DNA of 64,000 bases from Porphyridium purpureum (GCA_008690995.1 VRMN01000001.1:2232001-2296000); one strand, 5' to 3'; numbered from the stretch's first letter, positions 38,309-50,123 are shown. A program made the numbers and translations. Notes: generated from the sequence alone by a model not told the origin.

Positions 38309-38926
38309 ATGGCTTTTGTGTCGGGCTTTGCAGGCGCGCAGATCGCGTCGGGTTCAAGCGCCCAGGTATGCCGTGCGCCGGCGGCCGTGCGCATGAGCGC
38401 TGCGGGTGAGGAGATGTCGCGAAGGGATCTGATGGCAGGCGTCGCCACGGCGGCCGCTGGACTCCTGGTCATTCCTGGCGCCGCCATGGCCGGAGACGCG
38501 CCAAAGCAGTCTTTCTTTGGTGGTAGCTCTGCGTCATCGCCGTTTGTGTACAACATGAAGCAGACGGGCGAGATCTTGTACAAGCCGCTCAATGACGAGG
38601 ACCTCCAGTTCCACAAGAACGTTTTGGAAAAGTCGCGCGGCGAGTTGGACAGGACCTCGGAGCAGATTGCGAGGAAGAGCTGGGACGACATGCGCGGCGT
38701 GATCCGCAACCAGATGTACAACATGCGCCACAGCCAGCTCCGCTTGATTGAGTCGGTCGAAAGCGCAGAGAAGCAAAAGGCGGCCAAGAAGAACTACAAT
38801 GATCTCAAGAAGAGCCTGGAAGAAATGGATCTTGCTGCGCGCAACAAGAAGCAGGAGGACGCAAGGAAGTTCCGCGCCAGCGCGCTCAAGGCATTTGACT
38901 CGTTCACCACGTCGGTGGGTATTTGA
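38309..38926 (+). CDS. psbQ: PsbQ-family photosystem II extrinsic protein, thylakoid lumen
   Basis: 205 residues from the ATG at 38309. The N-terminus is bipartite. Residues 1-30 (MAFVSGFAGAQIASGSSAQV) resemble a stromal transit peptide. Next comes a twin-arginine lumen signal, SRRDLMAGVATAAAGLLVIP, ending at an AMA cleavage site near residue 53. The mature part is all helical: KPLNDEDLQFHKNVL, ELDRTSEQIARKSWDDMRG, RNQMYNMRHSQLRLIESV and a Lys-rich C-terminal helix. This is the four-helix PsbQ fold that stabilises the manganese cluster of photosystem II; in red algae the protein is called PsbQ'. It is a nuclear gene, and this is the strongest evidence for a photosynthetic host. Confidence 0.85.
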   Translation: MAFVSGFAGAQIASGSSAQVCRAPAAVRMSAAGEEMSRRDLMAGVATAAAGLLVIPGAAMAGDAPKQSFFGGSSASSPFVYNMKQTGEILYKPLNDEDLQFHKNVLEKSRGELDRTSEQIARKSWDDMRGVIRNQMYNMRHSQLRLIESVESAEKQKAAKKNYNDLKKSLEEMDLAARNKKQEDARKFRASALKAFDSFTTSVGI

Positions 38927-39267
38927 AGCAGCGAATCCTTTTGATTTTAGGCAGATGCACCTCTTGAAGCTTCCTTCGGACGCTTTCCAGGCGTCTTCTC
39001 GCGACCCCAATCCACCTTCGTATCCTATATTTTCCCAAGTCAGTGCCCTGGTTTCTGGTGTGCGCTCTTTCTGAACGCTACGGTCAGTGCAAAAGTATGT
39101 GCGGCCCATTACTAAAGTCCAGGTCATTCCTCGATATCTCATTCACTCCTTCACTCGCACCACTCGGCGTTCATTAGCGCCGTTCATACGTTTGCGCTCG
39201 GAAAGTTCTTCGCCAAGCAAAGGGGAAAGATCAGGCCGAACGCGTTAGGATCTGCTCGCTCAGCATC
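38927..39267. other. Intergenic region before the coiled-coil gene
   Basis: About 340 bases. It should hold the PsbQ 3' end and the promoter of the spliced coiled-coil gene. No exact promoter motif is seen. Confidence 0.4.
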
Positions 39268-40687
39268 ATGGACTTGGAGGACGCACTCCAGCGTATGGAC
39301 CGCGTGCTGAATGGCTTTGGGAAGCGGGACGCTGAAGGCGTGGGCGCGGCGGCTTCGGCACACCGATCTGCTGATTTCGAGGATACAGAAGAGCATGAGA
39401 GTGCATCTTCGGCAAGGGGACGGGAGAGACAGGACCCGGAAGTGAATGAAGCACAATGGGAACTGAGCATAGAATCGCCGCAGAAAGTGGCAGATGCGGA
39501 ATCGCCTTTTCCGGACTCCTTTGCTAACGTGGTCAATGCTCTGAACTTGGCGCGGAAAAAGGTACGATTAGCATTCGGATAACTGGGCTGCTGCGCTTTG
39601 CAGGATTCGCTATGCATGCCATAACCTTGTAGACGTGCGCACGGGACAGATCATTTTGACTGACATGTATGGTGACTTTTGGGTCCGTGCTGCTGCGCTT
39701 GGCTCTCAGGAACGCGATGCCGCGGTTGCATCGCTGGTTGCAGACGCTCGTAAAGGTAATTCGGACAGAACGGATTTGAGCCGATGATGTGTGCAGCATC
39801 TCGTGGCGCGGAATGGGGCGCTCCTAATCTTGCCCGTGATCGCAGGGATACTGACTTTTTTTGTTCTCGTTGCTGAATTGCGGATCCCTTCCTCAGCTGT
39901 TGAAGGCGAGATCGTGCGTGCGCGTCAAATGGGTGACAATGCGTATGAAGCAGAGAAGCAACGTCTCGCCTCCCTTGTCCGCACGAAGCGAGACGATGTG
40001 TTGAAAGTCCGCAAGCAGAGTCTCAAGGCGGTTTCTGGCCTCAAGGTGGGTGAGCGCTCCATGATATTGCTTGGCGTCATTCATTTTTCTTTCCTTGTTT
40101 TGCAATCTCTTGAACCGAGGCTGACGCCACGGGCCGCGTGTGTGTAATGATTTTGCTTGGAACACCAATCAGGCCGCATGTGAGGCCGGGACCAAGAGCG
40201 TGGCGTCCTTGAAGGAACGCTATGGCAACGTGGAGCAAGAGTTCCAGACTCTGCGAAGAGAGGCCCAGTACGTATTGAGACGGTTGTGAATTTATGCGTA
40301 TGTGTAATCATGGCTATATTATCGTGCATGTTCTAACTCAACTTTTCGCACGCATCGGATATCCGTGCGTGAAATATGACGATGCAGGAATACATTGTCC
40401 GTGGAACGGGACGAAGTGAAGGAAAAGCTTCTGCAATTGCAAGCGCGCTCGGTTCAGCATCGCAAAAAGTCGGATGCGGCATTGAAGGTAAGAATAGACC
40501 GAAATGAATGCATGAGGCCCGACGCTTTGAAGCTGCATTTCTCGCTTCTAGCTTTCCGGCTTGATCTGTTTCGGGCAGATTCGCTGACGAGCCGGATCCT
40601 TGGTATTTCTGCTCTGTGACGGACGGCGTTTCCTTTCAGACGCTGTCGAGCATGATTGCGGTACTTCATGGCTCCGACCAGGCATAG
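39268..40687 (+). CDS. Coiled-coil protein, six exons
   Basis: Proposed exons: 39268-39561, 39710-39755, 39897-40045, 40173-40267, 40388-40487 and 40640-40687, giving 243 residues. All five introns are 120-152 bases, begin GT (GTACGA, GTAATT, GTGGGT, GTACGT, GTAAGA) and end in good acceptors (CTCTCAG, CCTCAG, ATCAG, GATGCAG, TTTCAG), and every junction keeps frame. Residues 1-85 are acidic and Ser-rich. From about 90 to 230 the spliced protein is one long charged helix (NALNLARKK, ERDAAVASLVADARK, VEGEIVRARQMGDNAYEAE, LKERYGNVEQEF, VERDEVKEKLLQLQ), ending TLSSMIAVLHGSDQA. Coiled-coil proteins of this size include kinetochore and tether subunits, but I cannot assign it. Other acceptors in phase exist for introns 1 and 2; those chosen avoid breaking the helix. 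Confidence 0.7.
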
Positions 40688-42510
40688 AGTCTGCCCGTCA
40701 CGGGATGCAGCATGCCGGCCCCGCTTGATTGGGAAGAGGCATGCTGATGATGGTCGAATCTCTGTTTCCGGCATTACAAAGGTCTGCTTGGTTTGTATGT
40801 TTTGGTGTGGTTGAAGGAGTGGGTTTTGAGATCTCTCCCTCTCTCTCTCTCTCGTCTTGTGGCAATATGTCGCCCTGTGTAGCGATCCGTTTCTCCGTCT
40901 GAAATCGTGCGCGGTGTCAGAATTCGTGTTCGCGGCTACACGCTGGATCCATCGTTGAAGACATCGCCAGTGCAAGTTTTCTTTTATGTGCAATCCACGG
41001 TCGATTGTCGGCTGCATGATTTGTTTGTGAATTCCAACTTTCCTGCTCTGCGTGATCGCGTCTCCACGCAGTCTGTAGCTGCACGAGCTGCGCGAGTCCC
41101 GTGTACCGATGTGGTAATCGTCGGTTCTACTATTGGTTGTGAAAGTGATGAGGAAGGCCGCGCGATGACATGATGTCTCAGTGGCACCGGCTTGGATTCC
41201 GTTACCCGCCAGGAATATCGCTCCGACGCTCGCAACGCCTCGGGCTACAACTCTGCTGTGGTGGCAAGATGTTCACGACGTGCTGCGTCTTGGGCGTTGG
41301 TGACAAGACCCAAGCAGGCTCCCACTCGGTACGTGTCGTTCATCGCCGCGCGTCGTGGTGATGTTGCTGCACGTGTCGTGCACCAAGATCGCGCGAAGCG
41401 TGGCGTGACGAAGCAGCTTGAGTGATTGAGCCCCGGAACGCACGTCACTGTCCCACCATGTGCCAAGGCCACACAGTAGGGTTAGGGTTGCGTGCGCGTG
41501 CTGGGAGGGATACGTCTGGCGATGGTGGGGCTGTGGCTGGCTGAGACCCTTCCTTACGTGTGCCGATTCGGCTCAGTCCGAATCAACCCTCACGGAGCCG
41601 GTGCTGCGTCCCTGCCACGTCAATTGTACAGCGCTTCTTCCGCGGCTCGAGTTGCCTTTTTTATTCTAAACCGGCTGTGTTTTTTGGTGTTCCGCTCGAC
41701 GCTCACCCCGGCGCCCTTTTTATTTTCTTCTTCCGCCGTTTGTCATGTCCCACTTGCTAATCCGTCGAATTCATTGTGCCCCTCTACCAAAACCGGCCTA
41801 TCTTACTATGCTGTGTGTTCCAGCAGCCCGGTCAGCGCTGCAACCACCGCAATACAGCCCAACCTTCATACAAACGTACACGAATACACACACATACGCC
41901 GAGTTACACGTATGGACGGCGGACATGCCCCCGATGATTCAAGATGACGAATCCGAGTGTGCAAGCTGCCGCGCTGCACGACAGCCCCAAAACAGAAGAT
42001 ACACCAAAAAAGCGCCGCAGTAAAGCAGCGTTCAGTAGGCAAACACAGCACCGCTACATAGACCAACAACACACACACACAAACACCCACACCCGCACCC
42101 TCCCTTTTGTAGCGAGATTGGGCATGGGGCACGTAACTTGGATGCACGTAATGCGCCGTCTCGTTGCATTGGCCTGCTTGCATTCTGGGACGCCGGAATA
42201 TTTTTGTTTCTTGTTCTTGTGTTTTTCCCCCTCCGCTGGGTACGGCTCTCTCCCGGGTATAAGAGCCGCGTGAGGCGCGACGTGGACGACACCACTTGCC
42301 AAACGGAACGCTCTTGGCGCTGTAGAGTGTGAACAGAAACCGGTGGGTTAGCCCTCGTTGGTGTCGCAGAGGCTGCAGCAAAGAAAGAAGAATTAGTCCG
42401 ACCATTGCCTATTCTGTATCTATATACACGCGAGAACGTGTGGATGACGCAGAGAATCGTCTAGGAGGCCATTTGATTTGTGTGTGTAGGGGTGGATCCA
42501 AGAGGTCAGT
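40688..42510. other. Intergenic region with one weak coding trace
   Basis: About 1.8 kb. 40907-41425 on the plus strand reads as two adjacent open stretches in different frames (88 and 77 codons, basic, Ala/Arg/Val-rich) with no recognised family; they could be a decayed or spliced small gene. A telomere-like TAGGGTTAGGGTT lies at 41477-41489, a GTACAGC variant near 41627, and a CA run at about 42065-42090. Nothing else is supported. Confidence 0.3.
41477..41489 (+). repeat. Short telomere-like repeat
   Basis: TAGGGTTAGGGTT, two units of the TTAGGG type, inside non-coding DNA. Too short to be more than suggestive. Confidence 0.5.
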
Positions 42511-43263
42511 ATGGGAGACTCGGTTTTGGTCGCCGAGCCGATGCCCGGCGCGGACGCGCGGCAAGGGCTTGGCCCGCGCGAGAACTCGGCGCAGGCACGC
42601 GTTGCGGCAAAGAGCGCAGCGCTCAGTGAGAAGCCGTACTCGGGAAGCACGGTCACCGCGCAAAACGTCATTGTGTTTGACTGGGATGATACGATCATGC
42701 CCACGTCGTTTTTGGCGGTGCATGGCCTCCACAGCGAGAATGTTGACGTCCCAGTGCCGATTCCGGCGCCCATTCAGGAGGAGCTTAGACGGCTAGACGA
42801 CCTTGCCGTCGCACTGCTCGAGTGCGCGATGACCCTGGGCCGCACCATTATCATCACGAACGCAGAAAGTGGTTGGGTGGAGATGAGCGGGGCGCGTTTC
42901 CTGCCGCGAGTGTCCGCGTTCCTGACCAAAAAGTCTGTGCCAGTCATTTCGGCACGCACCAACTACGAAGCTCTTTCACCGACTAATCCGAACGACTGGA
43001 AGGTGAACGCGTTCCACCACGAAATCCAAATGCGCTTTGGCTTCTTGGCCGAGCTTAACATTCTCTCCGTAGGTGACGGTATCAGCGAGCGCGTTGCTGC
43101 TCACACGCTCGTGGGAATGATGCCGTCGTCGCTGGTCAAGACGGTCAAATTTGTAGAAAGACCTAACCTGTGTACTCTTCAACGCGAGCTCCACTTGATG
43201 ACGTCTACGCTCCATGACCTCTTCCAACATGCTGCGTCGTTTGACATCAACTTGGTCTCGTAG
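42511..43263 (+). CDS. HAD-like (FDWDDT) protein
   Basis: 250 residues. The HAD nucleophile motif NVIVFDWDDTIMP is at about 52-64, with Asp57 and Asp59 in the DxDxT arrangement. Motif II is likely IIITNAESGW (about 113-122). A Lys follows in LTKKSVPVISART, and the acidic motif appears in NILSVGDGISER. The order fits a haloacid-dehalogenase-fold phosphatase. Proteins with this FDWDDT(L/I)xPT start are common in algae, oomycetes and trypanosomatids but mostly uncharacterised. Residues 1-45 are low-complexity. The substrate is unknown. The next gene on the same strand begins 277 bases on. Confidence 0.8.
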   Translation: MGDSVLVAEPMPGADARQGLGPRENSAQARVAAKSAALSEKPYSGSTVTAQNVIVFDWDDTIMPTSFLAVHGLHSENVDVPVPIPAPIQEELRRLDDLAVALLECAMTLGRTIIITNAESGWVEMSGARFLPRVSAFLTKKSVPVISARTNYEALSPTNPNDWKVNAFHHEIQMRFGFLAELNILSVGDGISERVAAHTLVGMMPSSLVKTVKFVERPNLCTLQRELHLMTSTLHDLFQHAASFDINLVS

Positions 43264-43540
43264 CCAAACGCCCAGACCCTTGACCTCCCCAGTAAGCCAG
43301 GGAGGCGCCCAGGCCGGCAGCGCTCGAACGCTTGCCTTACTATACTGCTGACCTATTATTATTGTGACTTGGATATACAAAAAGCAACAAAGCTTTGTTC
43401 TGAAAAGCCCAAACGTTTGCCTCGTTCTCGACCCTGCAGTCAGGCCCTCGCGCTCATCGCACAACTTTGCTGCTCTTCACCAAGACTTCGGTGGCCTCTT
43501 CCGGTGCTCAACTGAAAGGATACAGGCGAAAGCAGTAGCG

Positions 43541-44749
43541 ATGTCTGGTCTGGACGAAGATCGTGAGCGCCGGCGTCTCGCATGGAGCGCCACCCAAGCT
43601 CACATACTGACAGGCGGCGGTCGTCTGAGCCGCTACTACACGCGAGAGCGCTTCCGGGTCGACGAACTGCCACACTACTATTTGTTGCGTGACGGCGCGA
43701 TTCATGACGTGATCTCCGCTTGGTTGCACGACGAGCAACGGATGAAGAAGACAAGTGTGCAAACAAAGCACGTACTGAACGGCGCGTGGCGTCGCACCGA
43801 GTTCCGCGGCGGAGATTATGTGGATACTGACACCGACGTGTTCAACGTGCAGGCAGGGCATTTGTTTGTAGACCTGCGCTTCCCTGCAGACCGAGCCAGC
43901 TTTGGCACGCATGCGAAGCGGCTTGAGGATCTCAGCGCGCGCGAGTTGCGCATACTGGCACGGCAACACTGTTTTGCTGGATACGGCATTTTTACACGTC
44001 AGGACACAAGTGGACGCAAGGAGGCAATGAACGTCTGCACGCGACACCACGCCATTGACTGGAACTACCATCCGCAATTCCCCCGCCAGCTTCCGAATAA
44101 GTGGAGATTCGTGCTTGGCCCCGACCATGGCGTACAAGAAACGCAGTCAGCTAATGACGTGTGCGGAGTTCCAGGCGCTACGTTTTTGTCTTTCGAGGAA
44201 TACAGCGTGATCAACGATTTTCTGGGTAGGCCATTATACTTTGAATCATGGAGCCGCTATCCGCGGGACTCCAACGGCGCGCGCGTCCTGGCGTTGCGGA
44301 GAATACGCCGCACGCAGGGCGGCTCAGACGCTGCGGCGTACCTGTGCATATCCGGCGTGCACTTTGCGTATGCGATTGACGAGCGATCGTACAGCCGACT
44401 CGCAGTAAAAGGAGCTGTGGCCGGCGGATGCGCCAACTTGGTTGATGCGGCATACCGTGACGACGACATCCAGCTTATGCGCGACCTGCTGCGCATTGAG
44501 GGCTCGTACGGGCGTGTGGACAAAGATTGGACTATTCTCAAATCGACGTATCCGTGGCGAGAGGGAGAAAAACTCCTTTGCCGCGACCGTGATCAGATTG
44601 CGCTTGTCATGGGCGACTTGTCGACGCCGCCGACGAACCAGCCCTGTCTTGTGTGGAACGATGTCAAGTGGGCCGTCCTCGAAAATACGTTTCCAGAAGC
44701 CGAACTGGTGACGCTCTTTGCCATGTTCACAAACCAGGCACGCCTATAA
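43541..44749 (+). CDS. Conserved protein of unknown function (HRI1-like pattern)
   Basis: 402 residues from the ATG at 43541; the frame is open 59 codons further upstream, but that part looks untranslated. A central block, WRRTEFRGGDYVDTDTDVFN then VQAGHLFVDLRFPADR and ELRILARQHCFAGYG, resembles from memory a beta-barrel family found in bacteria, plants and fungi in which a tryptophan-arginine start is followed by a VxxLQxGxxFxDLRxP signature. A second block, PLYFESWSRYP, is also typical. The C-terminal part is rich in charged and aromatic residues. No membrane segment or targeting peptide is visible. Biochemical role unknown; the family resemblance is tentative. Confidence 0.7.
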   Translation: MSGLDEDRERRRLAWSATQAHILTGGGRLSRYYTRERFRVDELPHYYLLRDGAIHDVISAWLHDEQRMKKTSVQTKHVLNGAWRRTEFRGGDYVDTDTDVFNVQAGHLFVDLRFPADRASFGTHAKRLEDLSARELRILARQHCFAGYGIFTRQDTSGRKEAMNVCTRHHAIDWNYHPQFPRQLPNKWRFVLGPDHGVQETQSANDVCGVPGATFLSFEEYSVINDFLGRPLYFESWSRYPRDSNGARVLALRRIRRTQGGSDAAAYLCISGVHFAYAIDERSYSRLAVKGAVAGGCANLVDAAYRDDDIQLMRDLLRIEGSYGRVDKDWTILKSTYPWREGEKLLCRDRDQIALVMGDLSTPPTNQPCLVWNDVKWAVLENTFPEAELVTLFAMFTNQARL

Positions 44750-44808
44750 TAAAAGAATGCTGAAGCAGCCATGCGCTTCGCGGCGCAGCAAACAATAGGC
44801 CCGCGTTC

Positions 44809-45165
44809 TCAATCTCTTGCCGCTCGGCTTGCGGGCGGCGCCACGCCTCGAAGAACACCGGCGCTTACCTGCTGGGCACTGGCCACGGCAGCAAGGCTTG
44901 TGCTGGCTTCAGTCATGTGCCCGGGCAACTCTCTCTCGATCTGCTCCACGCTCTTGCCCTGATCCTCCAGCGCAAACGAAGCCAAATGCAGCCCTTGCGT
45001 CCCCGCGGCGCGCTCCTGGATCAATGCGAGCAACTCGACGATCTCCGCCACATCATCCTTGGCACACTCGGCGGCGTACGCGCTTTCCTGGCTGTCCAGG
45101 CCGGCGCCTACCTTGCCGAAAAACGCATCCACCCGCGCTTCAAGCGTATTCAATGCCTCGTCCAT
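44809..45165 (-). CDS. Small helical protein, possibly spliced at the 3' end
   Basis: 118 residues from the ATG at 45165 (MDEALNTLEARVDAFFGKVG). It is almost wholly helical with heptad-like leucines (DVAEIVELLALIQERAAG, EQIERELPGHMTEASTSL), resembling small coiled-coil subunits of BLOC, DASH or tether complexes, but I cannot assign it. After ASAQQ the minus strand reads GTAAGC, a good donor at about 44867, so the last 15 codons may be intron and the true 3' exon may overlap the end of the plus-strand gene that stops at 44749. Confidence 0.6.
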   Translation of the reverse strand: MDEALNTLEARVDAFFGKVGAGLDSQESAYAAECAKDDVAEIVELLALIQERAAGTQGLHLASFALEDQGKSVEQIERELPGHMTEASTSLAAVASAQQVSAGVLRGVAPPASRAARD

Positions 45166-45343
45166 CTTTCTCCCGCACCTTCGTCTTACCAAGTCTTCTT
45201 CCTCATTCAACGTCACACCTTGAAAAACAGTTCCAAGTTTCGGCCTTTCCCTTGAAACAAATCATACAGCACACGGTTTTTGATATATTTATATCAAATC
45301 AGGGCGTTTCCATCGTACTCACGAGGATAATTTTAGAGAGGGT

Positions 45344-45350
45344 GTACAGT
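45344..45350 (+). promoter_or_regulatory. GTACAGT promoter motif
   Basis: Exact GTACAGT core followed by CTATTTTAG, 141 bases before the RuvB-like 1 ATG. Confidence 0.45.
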
Positions 45351-45375
45351 CTATTTTAGAGGAAGAAGGAGAAAA

Positions 45376-45384
45376 GTACAGTGC
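45376..45384 (+). promoter_or_regulatory. GTACAGTGC promoter motif
   Basis: Exact 9-mer, 107 bases before the RuvB-like 1 ATG at 45491 and preceded by a purine run. Confidence 0.55.
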
Positions 45385-45430
45385 TTGGCGACGGGGCCTG
45401 GTGCGAGGACTTGGCGCGGGGTAAGTGTGA

Positions 45431-46912
<1,482 letters not shown>

Positions 46913-47369
46913 TATGTTGCCGCGCGGAAGCAGCAAGCGACTCGTACTCGCCGATGCGTTTTAGGGACTGATGAGTCGGATTTCTAATGTAAATTACTTT
47001 ACTCATTTACAAATCGATTACGGCGTTTTCCGTGGCCGGCAGGACTAGATGGGGATCTTCAGTCTGGCGCATCCTACCAGAACCTTCAGAGCGTAGCGTA
47101 ACAGGACATGATCATAAGGTTTCTACCACATTTGCATAAAACATGATAGCGAATTGCAGCAAGCTTTTCTCGCCCACAAAACAAGAAATGAACAAGAGAC
47201 CGAGTAAACACATGTTTCAGAATGTGCTCTGTCGGGAAAGTCAGCCCTCTAGACCAGTGCGAGATGCACGGTTTGCCGGCACTGTCTCTCCGTGACAACT
47301 GTGCGCGCGGCTTAGATTCATCCAGGGCCGGAAAGCCATTTCTTCGCCTAATGGCGGAGAATAAAGCAC
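46913..47369. other. Convergent 3' regions
   Basis: About 460 bases after RuvB-like 1 and before the Hint-domain locus on the other strand. Moderately AT-rich; no gene seen. Confidence 0.45.
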
Positions 47370-47940
47370 CTACTTTGATGTCATCACAATATTCTGGGGT
47401 GAAAAAGAGGGAGTCTGGTCGTCAAGCGAGCCGCCCTGAGCGCTGAGTCCCAGCGCGCTTTGCAAACGCTTCACAAGCAAACGCGCATGAGCTGCACGCG
47501 GCAACACACTGTGCGTCGACACCAACACGCAATTGACCATAATGGCACCATGTGCCACGTGTGACTTGCACAGCCCCTTGGCATTCGCGAAATACTGAAC
47601 AAATACAATTGGCACAGAAGTGTTGAATTCGGTTTCTTGCATCATGACACCGACACGCAGTGCATGACTAGGTACCAGCTTTCTGTTAGAAGACGTAAAG
47701 CGGCCTTTGCTCAGGGTCAGATGCTTGTCAAACTTCCATTCTACGCGCACGTAGTCTGAGGAGGCCACGCTCGCTTGCTTGTGACCCCAGACGATAACCC
47801 AGCAGATTTCTGTGGGGGAAACAAGCACGCGATTTCCCAGCTCGAGCTCGCTCATAGCCTTGGAGAAACCATCCCCGAGACTTACTGTTCCCGCTCCCAG
47901 GAAAGCAGTCACTTTCATTGCCGTCTCCACCCGCGCACAT
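47370..47940 (-). pseudogene. Hint (Hedgehog/intein-type) domain gene, apparently disrupted
   Basis: The self-splicing Hint core is recognisable, but its N-terminal block is in another frame. The nucleophile motif CFPGSG is read from ATG at 47940, while TVSLGDGFSKAMSELELGNR, which should follow directly, is in the neighbouring frame running to 47370. Further matches are VPSHALRVGVMM near the middle and the closing HGAIMVNCVLVSTHS block, which parallels the GTIxVDGVLASCYA region of Hog domains. Hint/Hog domains outside animals are known in red algae and other protists. No secreted signal domain or signal peptide is visible upstream. It may be a decayed gene, a sequencing slip, or a short intron at the junction. 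Confidence 0.6.
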
Positions 47941-48951
47941 ACACGGGATCTCCTCGATTTTTTTTAATCTCCAAGTTGGCCCGACTGGACACTTGCGATG
48001 CAGTAGGTGTCAAGAAGTCCGCTCGACGTGAAGCGATTACCCGTCGCATCCTTGGTGCAAGCACTGTTCTGATACTTTCCGGACGAATACCCACTTAGCA
48101 CGGCGCCATTGCATGTGGCATTTCATTGCGTCTACATATGTGGGGGAATGCCTTCCGGCCTTGCAGGTCTATCGTTTGCAATGTCCGTGTTCTGATTCAA
48201 GGAAAAGCGAGATTCATCGGAGAAGGAGCTTGTGTCTGTGAACACACACATACAGCTATATCCTGTACCGAAATCTGCTGCAGCGCGCACCTCACCACCT
48301 TTACCGTGACGAAACAGATTGCCATCACATTCTTACGCGCGATGGCGTAAACTAGCAACACCCTTTCCAAGTGCCTGGACCGTTCTCACTGCGCTACTCT
48401 GTCTCTTCCTCCAAGATTCACGCACGTAGATTTCGAAGAGCGACGGCCTGGTTCCACACGAACTCTGCACTCTTTTACGGCAGTTCCTCCGATAGCCACT
48501 ATTTCGACGCGGCAACCCAATTTCGCACTCACGCACAAGACGGACTCTCTGTGCTCATTCTGCGTCTGCACGATGAGTGCCAGCTGCATGCCTCATCCAA
48601 TTCTGCGTCAGCTGACAATGACCAAGACCACATGCGAGCCCCCGTCTCTCCGCCAGAATCCATCCACACTTCCGCACATGGACATATCAGATGCAGCCCG
48701 TGCTGCGCTGCACCGCCAGCCGTCCCATACGCGCCAAACACAGTTTTCATGCTACAACCAGGCGTTTTGCTATAAACAACCGGAGTTCCAACAAACGCAC
48801 CGCCCATTTCCTTACGATGGAAACTGAACACACCTTGGTGTGAGGGTGTACAGTGCAGCACGTGTGCCTGGACGAGAGTGCGGAGACTGGCGGCAGAGCT
48901 GGTGGGTCATGCAGGAGAGGCTCGGGCGTGCTACGTGCAGGACATACAGAT
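47941..48951. other. Intergenic region upstream of the YIPF gene
   Basis: About 1 kb. A plus-strand frame of 134 codons at 48371-48775 has biased low-complexity sequence and no family match; it is not called. The exact motif at 48848-48856 marks the YIPF promoter. Confidence 0.4.
48848..48856 (+). promoter_or_regulatory. GTACAGTGC promoter motif
   Basis: Exact 9-mer, 96 bases before the YIPF gene ATG at 48952, in the context GAGGGTGTACAGTGCAGC. Confidence 0.55.
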
Positions 48952-49986
48952 ATGGCGTCAGCTGCGGACAGACGCGTGCGGCGCACGGGAGTGTACACAC
49001 TGGAGCACGATGAGGGATCGAGCGATGGCGAAGGCGCGGCGGTGTTGGGCCCGATCCCGGCGCAGAAAATGCCCATGAACGCCGCGACGGACTTTGCTCC
49101 GCGCGACACCGCCACTGTCAGCGCAAGGTCCGACCGGAATCAGGAGTTTCTGAACGCTTTCTATGAGTCGGACGCCGCGCCAGGTTCGTCAGTGCCAGGA
49201 GGCAAGCAAAAGTTTTCCGTAGACACGTCCGGGTCTTCATCCAGGCCGACCGACAGCTCGACGCCATCGACTTGGTACCAAGTCGGATTTTATACAAGCT
49301 ATTTCGCGGTGCATGCTGATGACGTCATGTGCCGTTTGAAGAACTCATTGTTACCCATTCACAGTCTGTACGTGGGATGCAGCAGTGACCAACCGGATCT
49401 GTACGGCCCATTCTGGGTCACGACCACCTTGATTATGGCCACTTCTGTAGGCTCCAATTTGTTCCTGCTCTTTCGCTCCTTGCTGCCGCATCCAGGCGCG
49501 CAGCAGCTTCCAGAGTACCTCCCGATCAATTTTGCGACGTTTGGGATGGCCGCAACCGTGTTTTACTTGTACGTGGGCATCATGTCGGTGGCTGTTTGGG
49601 CGACACGGAAGTATGTGGGCCTAGCATCGAGCCTCGCGTCCACGGTGTGCCTATACGGGTACAGCTTGACCGCGCTGATCCCCGCAGTGGTGATCTGCGC
49701 AGGCCCGAGCTCCACTCTGGTGTGGATCTCTTTAGCACTGGGGTTTGCCATCTCGATCGGTTTTCTTCTGCAGAACTTGTGGCGCGACGAAGTGCTGTCG
49801 AACGGAATATCGCTGCCGTTTGGCGACAGTGGCCCCAATTTCGACGCCACGCCCGGTGATCTAGAAGAAATACGGTCAGCGTCTGACAGCAGCGTGATGG
49901 CAAAGGGCAAAGGCGTCACATTGGCGTTGTCGGCGATTGGCGTCCACATTGGCCTCTTCCTGTTCATGCGCTTTTACTTTTTCTGA
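48952..49986 (+). CDS. YIPF: YIP1-family Golgi membrane protein (YIPF1/2-like)
   Basis: 344 residues from the ATG at 48952. The N-terminal half is cytosolic and polar. The family signature DQPDLYGPFWVTTTLIMATS at about 144-163 opens the membrane part, which has five hydrophobic helices (around PFWVTTTLIMATSVGSNLFL, INFATFGMAATVFYLYVGIM, GLASSLASTVCLYGYSLTAL, TLVWISLALGFAISIGFLL and the terminal ALSAIGVHIGLFLFMRFYFF). YIP1 proteins cycle in ER and Golgi and interact with Rab GTPases. The DLYGPFW form is typical of YIPF1/2. The protein ends within the last helix. The next gene starts 137 bases later on the same strand. Confidence 0.92.
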   Translation: MASAADRRVRRTGVYTLEHDEGSSDGEGAAVLGPIPAQKMPMNAATDFAPRDTATVSARSDRNQEFLNAFYESDAAPGSSVPGGKQKFSVDTSGSSSRPTDSSTPSTWYQVGFYTSYFAVHADDVMCRLKNSLLPIHSLYVGCSSDQPDLYGPFWVTTTLIMATSVGSNLFLLFRSLLPHPGAQQLPEYLPINFATFGMAATVFYLYVGIMSVAVWATRKYVGLASSLASTVCLYGYSLTALIPAVVICAGPSSTLVWISLALGFAISIGFLLQNLWRDEVLSNGISLPFGDSGPNFDATPGDLEEIRSASDSSVMAKGKGVTLALSAIGVHIGLFLFMRFYFF

Positions 49987-50123
49987 AACCTCGACACACA
50001 AACCCACTGAAACCCTCTTTTTCACAGAAATTACTTTGTAATGCATAATATCATCACAAAAAACGAATCTTCTTGGATACAAAAAGCAAACGTCCGAAAT
50101 TACCAAAAAGGGTTGTTCGAGGC

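Noticed and set aside
40907-41425. Possible small gene of two open stretches
   Set aside because: Stop codons separate them, no good splice pair was found and no family is recognised, so it is kept only as a weak trace.
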